Assembly (NCBI GenBank): GCA_002501855.1
Contig: DAOM01000059.1
Location: forward strand, 32,434-47,253
DNA: 14,820 bases
DNA from: Candidatus Nitrosopolaris nunavutensis
Lineage (GTDB): Archaea > Thermoproteota > Nitrososphaeria > Nitrososphaerales > Nitrososphaeraceae
Direction of reading: 5' to 3'
The first letter of the stretch is position 1, and every line of letters starts with the position of its first letter. Under the pieces are notes generated by a model that made no database searches, had not been told where the DNA came from, and saw only the letters and a list, made by a program, of their open reading frames with translations. The translations under genes and the position numbers were made by a program. This document shows, piece after piece, positions 12,355 through 14,820 of the stretch.

Positions 12355-13312
12355 TGAACAAAAAAATGCCGATATGCGAGGAGCATACGGCGATACACTT
12401 GTAGAATTAGGAGCATCTAATCAAAATATAGTCTGCGTGGGGGCTGACACCACGGATTCACTCAAGATAAAGAAATTTGGGGACTATTATCCTGACAGGT
12501 TCTTCAATGTAGGCATAGCAGAAGCGAACCTCGTTTCCGTGGCAGCTGGCCTTGCAATTGCAGGCAAAATTGCGTTCGCAAGTACATATGCTGCATTTCT
12601 CCCAGGACGATGCCTTGATCAAATCCGCAACACCATCTGCTATCCAGACCTGAATGTCAAGCTTGTTGTTTCTCATGCCGGTCTGACTGTGGGACCTGAC
12701 GGCGCGTCGCATCAACAGCTCGAAGATTTTTCGACGATGAGGGTGATACCCAATATGCGAGTAATCGTCCCTGCTGACGCCGTGGCAGCAAAGTATTTGA
12801 TCCGATCAATAGCCATGATACCTGGGCCATTTTATGTTAGACTTGCGAGGCCATTGAGTGAAGTTCTATATGAAGACAACGCGATTTTCAGGATAGGCAA
12901 AGGAAACATCTTGCGGGACGGCTCCGATGCGACAATTATAGCATGTGGTCTAATGGTTACAAGAGCATTAGATGCAGCAAAGGTTTTGAAAGCAAATAAC
13001 GGAATAACTTGTCGTGTTGTTGATATGTTTTCAATTAAACCCATTGACACCCAACTGGTAGCACAATGTGCTAGGGACACCGGAGCGATTGTAGCTGCCG
13101 AAGAACATAATATGATAGGAGGTCTTGGATCAGCTGTGGCTGAGTCGTCTTCGGAAACTTACCCAGTGCCGATTAGACGGTTGGGCGTACGCGATACATT
13201 CGGAGAATCTGCCAGGGATGAAGAGATCGATGCACTATTAGAAAAATATGGATTAGGCACAAACGAAATTGCACGCGCTGTTATCGAATGCAGAGGTAAG
13301 AGCAGGAGATGA
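12341..13312 (+). CDS. Transketolase C-terminal subunit
   Basis: This 323-residue protein carries the pyrimidine-binding and C-terminal domains of transketolase. MRGAYGDTLVELG (12-24) begins the domain, FFNVGIAEAN (54-63) carries the glutamate (E61) that activates the thiamine ring, and SHAGLTVGPDGASHQQLEDF (111-130) is the conserved loop with His residues. The C-terminal domain follows, with VVDMFSIKPID, a turn at EEHNMIGGLGSAVAE, and GVRDTFGESA. It has no cofactor-diphosphate site of its own and must pair with the N-terminal half from the gene before, as in other archaeal split transketolases. ATG 12341 lies within the end of the fusion gene (14-base overlap, different frame), pointing to coupled translation. 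It overlaps the transaldolase gene by ATGA. Confidence 0.94.
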   Translation: MLLSNEQKNADMRGAYGDTLVELGASNQNIVCVGADTTDSLKIKKFGDYYPDRFFNVGIAEANLVSVAAGLAIAGKIAFASTYAAFLPGRCLDQIRNTICYPDLNVKLVVSHAGLTVGPDGASHQQLEDFSTMRVIPNMRVIVPADAVAAKYLIRSIAMIPGPFYVRLARPLSEVLYEDNAIFRIGKGNILRDGSDATIIACGLMVTRALDAAKVLKANNGITCRVVDMFSIKPIDTQLVAQCARDTGAIVAAEEHNMIGGLGSAVAESSSETYPVPIRRLGVRDTFGESARDEEIDALLEKYGLGTNEIARAVIECRGKSRR

Positions 13313-13974
13313 AAATATTTCTTGATTCTGCCAATCTACATTCCATAAAAAAATACAATGATATGGGGCTCATTGATGGGATCACCACTAATCCGACTCT
13401 ACTGTCGAAAGAGAAAGAGGATCCGGCTGCCCTGATGCGGGAAATTGTTAGAATAGTAAAGGGTCCTGTAAGTCTGGAGGTTGTTGGTACTAAAACAGAA
13501 GAAATGGTAGAAGAAGCCCATCGGCTAATGAAGTATGGCCAAAACGTTGTTGTTAAAATTCCAATGATGCCTGATGGTTTAAGAGCCATTAGACAGTTAA
13601 CTCAGGAGGGTATCCCTACTAACGTGACACTTATTTTCTCTGCCAACCAAGCAATTTTGGCAGCAAAGGCGGGTGCATCTTACGTTAGCCCTTTTATCGG
13701 AAGGTTGGACGACGGTGGGCAGGACGGCACAGACCTTATAAAGCAAATTGTTCAGATCTTTAGAAATTATCACTTTAACACAGAAGTCCTCGTAGCTAGC
13801 GTAAGGCATCCACTCCATATTATCGAAGCAGGAAAGATTGGAGCGGACATCGTAACGCTCCCGCCGGATATCTTGGCAAGAATGATAATCCATCCGCTAA
13901 CAGATAAGGGCTTGGCTGCTTTTCTTGAGGATTGGGAAAAATTAAAAAAGGAGAACCCCAACGTCGGAATTTAA
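13309..13974 (+). CDS. tal: Transaldolase, small TalC/FSA-type
   Basis: This 221-residue protein is a complete member of the short transaldolase/fructose-6-phosphate aldolase family: MKIFLDSANL (1-10), DGITTNPTLLSKE (23-35), VVVKIPMMPDGL (80-91) with Schiff-base lysine K83, GIPTNVTLIFS (101-111) and YVSPFIGRLDD (125-135). Position 57 is Glu and position 129 is Phe, as in true transaldolases. E. coli fructose-6-phosphate aldolase has Gln59 and Tyr131 there, so transaldolase activity is favoured. It transfers dihydroxyacetone between fructose 6-phosphate and erythrose 4-phosphate. Its ATG overlaps the stop of the transketolase C-half (ATGA), with an AGGAG-like purine tract just before it. Its stop is one base from the convergent VWA gene. 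Confidence 0.93.
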   Translation: MKIFLDSANLHSIKKYNDMGLIDGITTNPTLLSKEKEDPAALMREIVRIVKGPVSLEVVGTKTEEMVEEAHRLMKYGQNVVVKIPMMPDGLRAIRQLTQEGIPTNVTLIFSANQAILAAKAGASYVSPFIGRLDDGGQDGTDLIKQIVQIFRNYHFNTEVLVASVRHPLHIIEAGKIGADIVTLPPDILARMIIHPLTDKGLAAFLEDWEKLKKENPNVGI

Positions 13975-13975
13975 T

Positions 13976-14820
13976 TTAATCGCGAAGCAAATATATCACT
14001 TTTTTTGGTATGTCTTCCAATCTGCTGACCGCTAAACTTCTCTCATAGGTCAAATATTTTAAATTATGGCCTATACTTATTGCATCATTTAAGTTCTTGC
14101 CCAATCCAAGTGCTACCATGTGTATACCCATTTTCCGGTATGAAAGGACCATTTCACGGACTGCATCAAAGTCGGATGGCTCTCCATCAGTCAAAGTCAC
14201 CATGATATCTGGCTTAAATGATTTTGCAATGGGCTGCAATAATCCATATATCTCTGCAAGCGGTGTGCCGCCGCTTGCCCGTATCTGGGTAAGTCTACGC
14301 GGCCCTGTTGCAGACCATTTGAGGTTTGGAGGCTTTATTATCCAACACTTCACCTGTCCTGATTCCGTACTAAAAGCGTAAACAGCAAATTTTATTCCCA
14401 AATAGCTCAGTGCTTCGCATAGAGCAACTGTTGCTCGTTTGTACTCTAATTCCACGTGCTCTATACTGCTAGAATGGTCAAGCAGGATTGCAACTTTTGT
14501 TTTGATGGAGAGTTTAAGGTCAGTCAAAAAATTCTTAGGTAACATTTCCACATAGCTCTCAGGATCAAATTCTTCCCCGGCCACTTCGTGTCGTTCTATC
14601 CAACCTGTTCTCCAGTCCCTGAATTTAGCCTTCACCTTTCGGATTAAATCAGCATCATATATTGGGGATGGATCAACATCCATCATTTCAGGAACGCTTA
14701 AACCGAGGTTTTCCAGACTCTCATAACCCTTGTTTTCAGTTTTCTTACTATCTTTGAGCAGGGTTTCAAATTCGCTCAGCACGTCACTTCCTTCAATAAT
14801 TTCTCTTGAAGTTCTGTCTA
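13976..14820 (-). CDS. VWA-domain protein (CobT/ChlD-like), N-terminus outside the window
   Basis: The frame is open to the window edge, so the protein start is not seen; a GTG at 14782 is the outermost possible start inside the window. Numbering from it, an acidic/charged region (1-90) precedes a von Willebrand A domain at about 95-265. The MIDAS residues are all present: DHSSS (102-106, the DxSxS motif), SGGTPL with T173, and TDGEPSD with D199. Such VWA proteins bind Mg2+ and often work with a MoxR-type AAA+ ATPase in complex assembly or metal insertion, or resemble the C-terminal part of CobT. No ATPase is visible here, and it may lie upstream beyond the edge. It converges with the transaldolase gene, with a single base between stops. 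Confidence 0.85.
   Translation of the reverse strand, partial: DRTSREIIEGSDVLSEFETLLKDSKKTENKGYESLENLGLSVPEMMDVDPSPIYDADLIRKVKAKFRDWRTGWIERHEVAGEEFDPESYVEMLPKNFLTDLKLSIKTKVAILLDHSSSIEHVELEYKRATVALCEALSYLGIKFAVYAFSTESGQVKCWIIKPPNLKWSATGPRRLTQIRASGGTPLAEIYGLLQPIAKSFKPDIMVTLTDGEPSDFDAVREMVLSYRKMGIHMVALGLGKNLNDAISIGHNLKYLTYERSLAVSRLEDIPKKVIYLLRD

Overview
The window is most likely chromosomal DNA from a thaumarchaeon (Nitrososphaeria). The evidence is: an archaeal 5S rRNA standing away from any 16S/23S genes; an intron-split tRNA-Trp of archaeal type; AT-rich TATA-like elements about 25-30 bases before many starts, with short or absent leaders; frequent GTG/TTG starts; an archaeal two-KH ribosome-biogenesis protein next to a DUF424 gene; a PEF-CTERM-type surface protein; and a one-domain winged-helix regulator of a kind abundant in this phylum. 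I cannot name the genus. No ammonia-oxidation marker lies in the window.

Layout. 1-950: an ambiguous coding stretch at the left edge, then a secreted PEF-CTERM-like protein. 1071-2475: DUF424 and the KH-domain protein (translation/ribosome group), abutting a convergent membrane-anchored alpha-crystallin-like protein. 2676-4266: divergent flavin prenyltransferase (ubiX) and a PfkB-family sugar/nucleoside kinase sharing one promoter region. 4267-6390: a non-coding stretch with possible RNA structure, alkyladenine DNA glycosylase, a small winged-helix regulator preceded by a perfect inverted repeat, and a convergent membrane-anchored winged-helix regulator. 6475-6654: tRNA-Trp with two introns, one in the anticodon loop and one in the T loop. 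6699-8039: three unassigned genes on the minus strand, one with a zincin-like helix whose second histidine is replaced. 8221-8804: a VOC-fold protein and the 5S rRNA. 9042-10538: an M17 leucyl aminopeptidase.

The most striking region is 10696-13974, a tight operon for the non-oxidative pentose phosphate pathway. Its first gene joins a transketolase N-terminal (TPP-binding) half to a complete ribulose-5-phosphate 3-epimerase in one polypeptide. The second gene is the transketolase C-terminal half, overlapping the first by 14 bases. The third is a small transaldolase, overlapping the second by 4 bases. Together they interconvert pentose, tetrose, hexose and triose phosphates. The epimerase makes xylulose 5-phosphate, the ketol donor for transketolase, so the fusion may bring sequential active sites together. 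The window ends in a VWA-domain gene that runs off the right edge.

Main points for a second look: the transketolase-epimerase fusion with its unexplained C-terminal tail; the double-intron tRNA-Trp; the inverted repeat at the start of the small regulator gene; the HExxR zincin-like protein; and structured non-coding DNA before the glycosylase gene.
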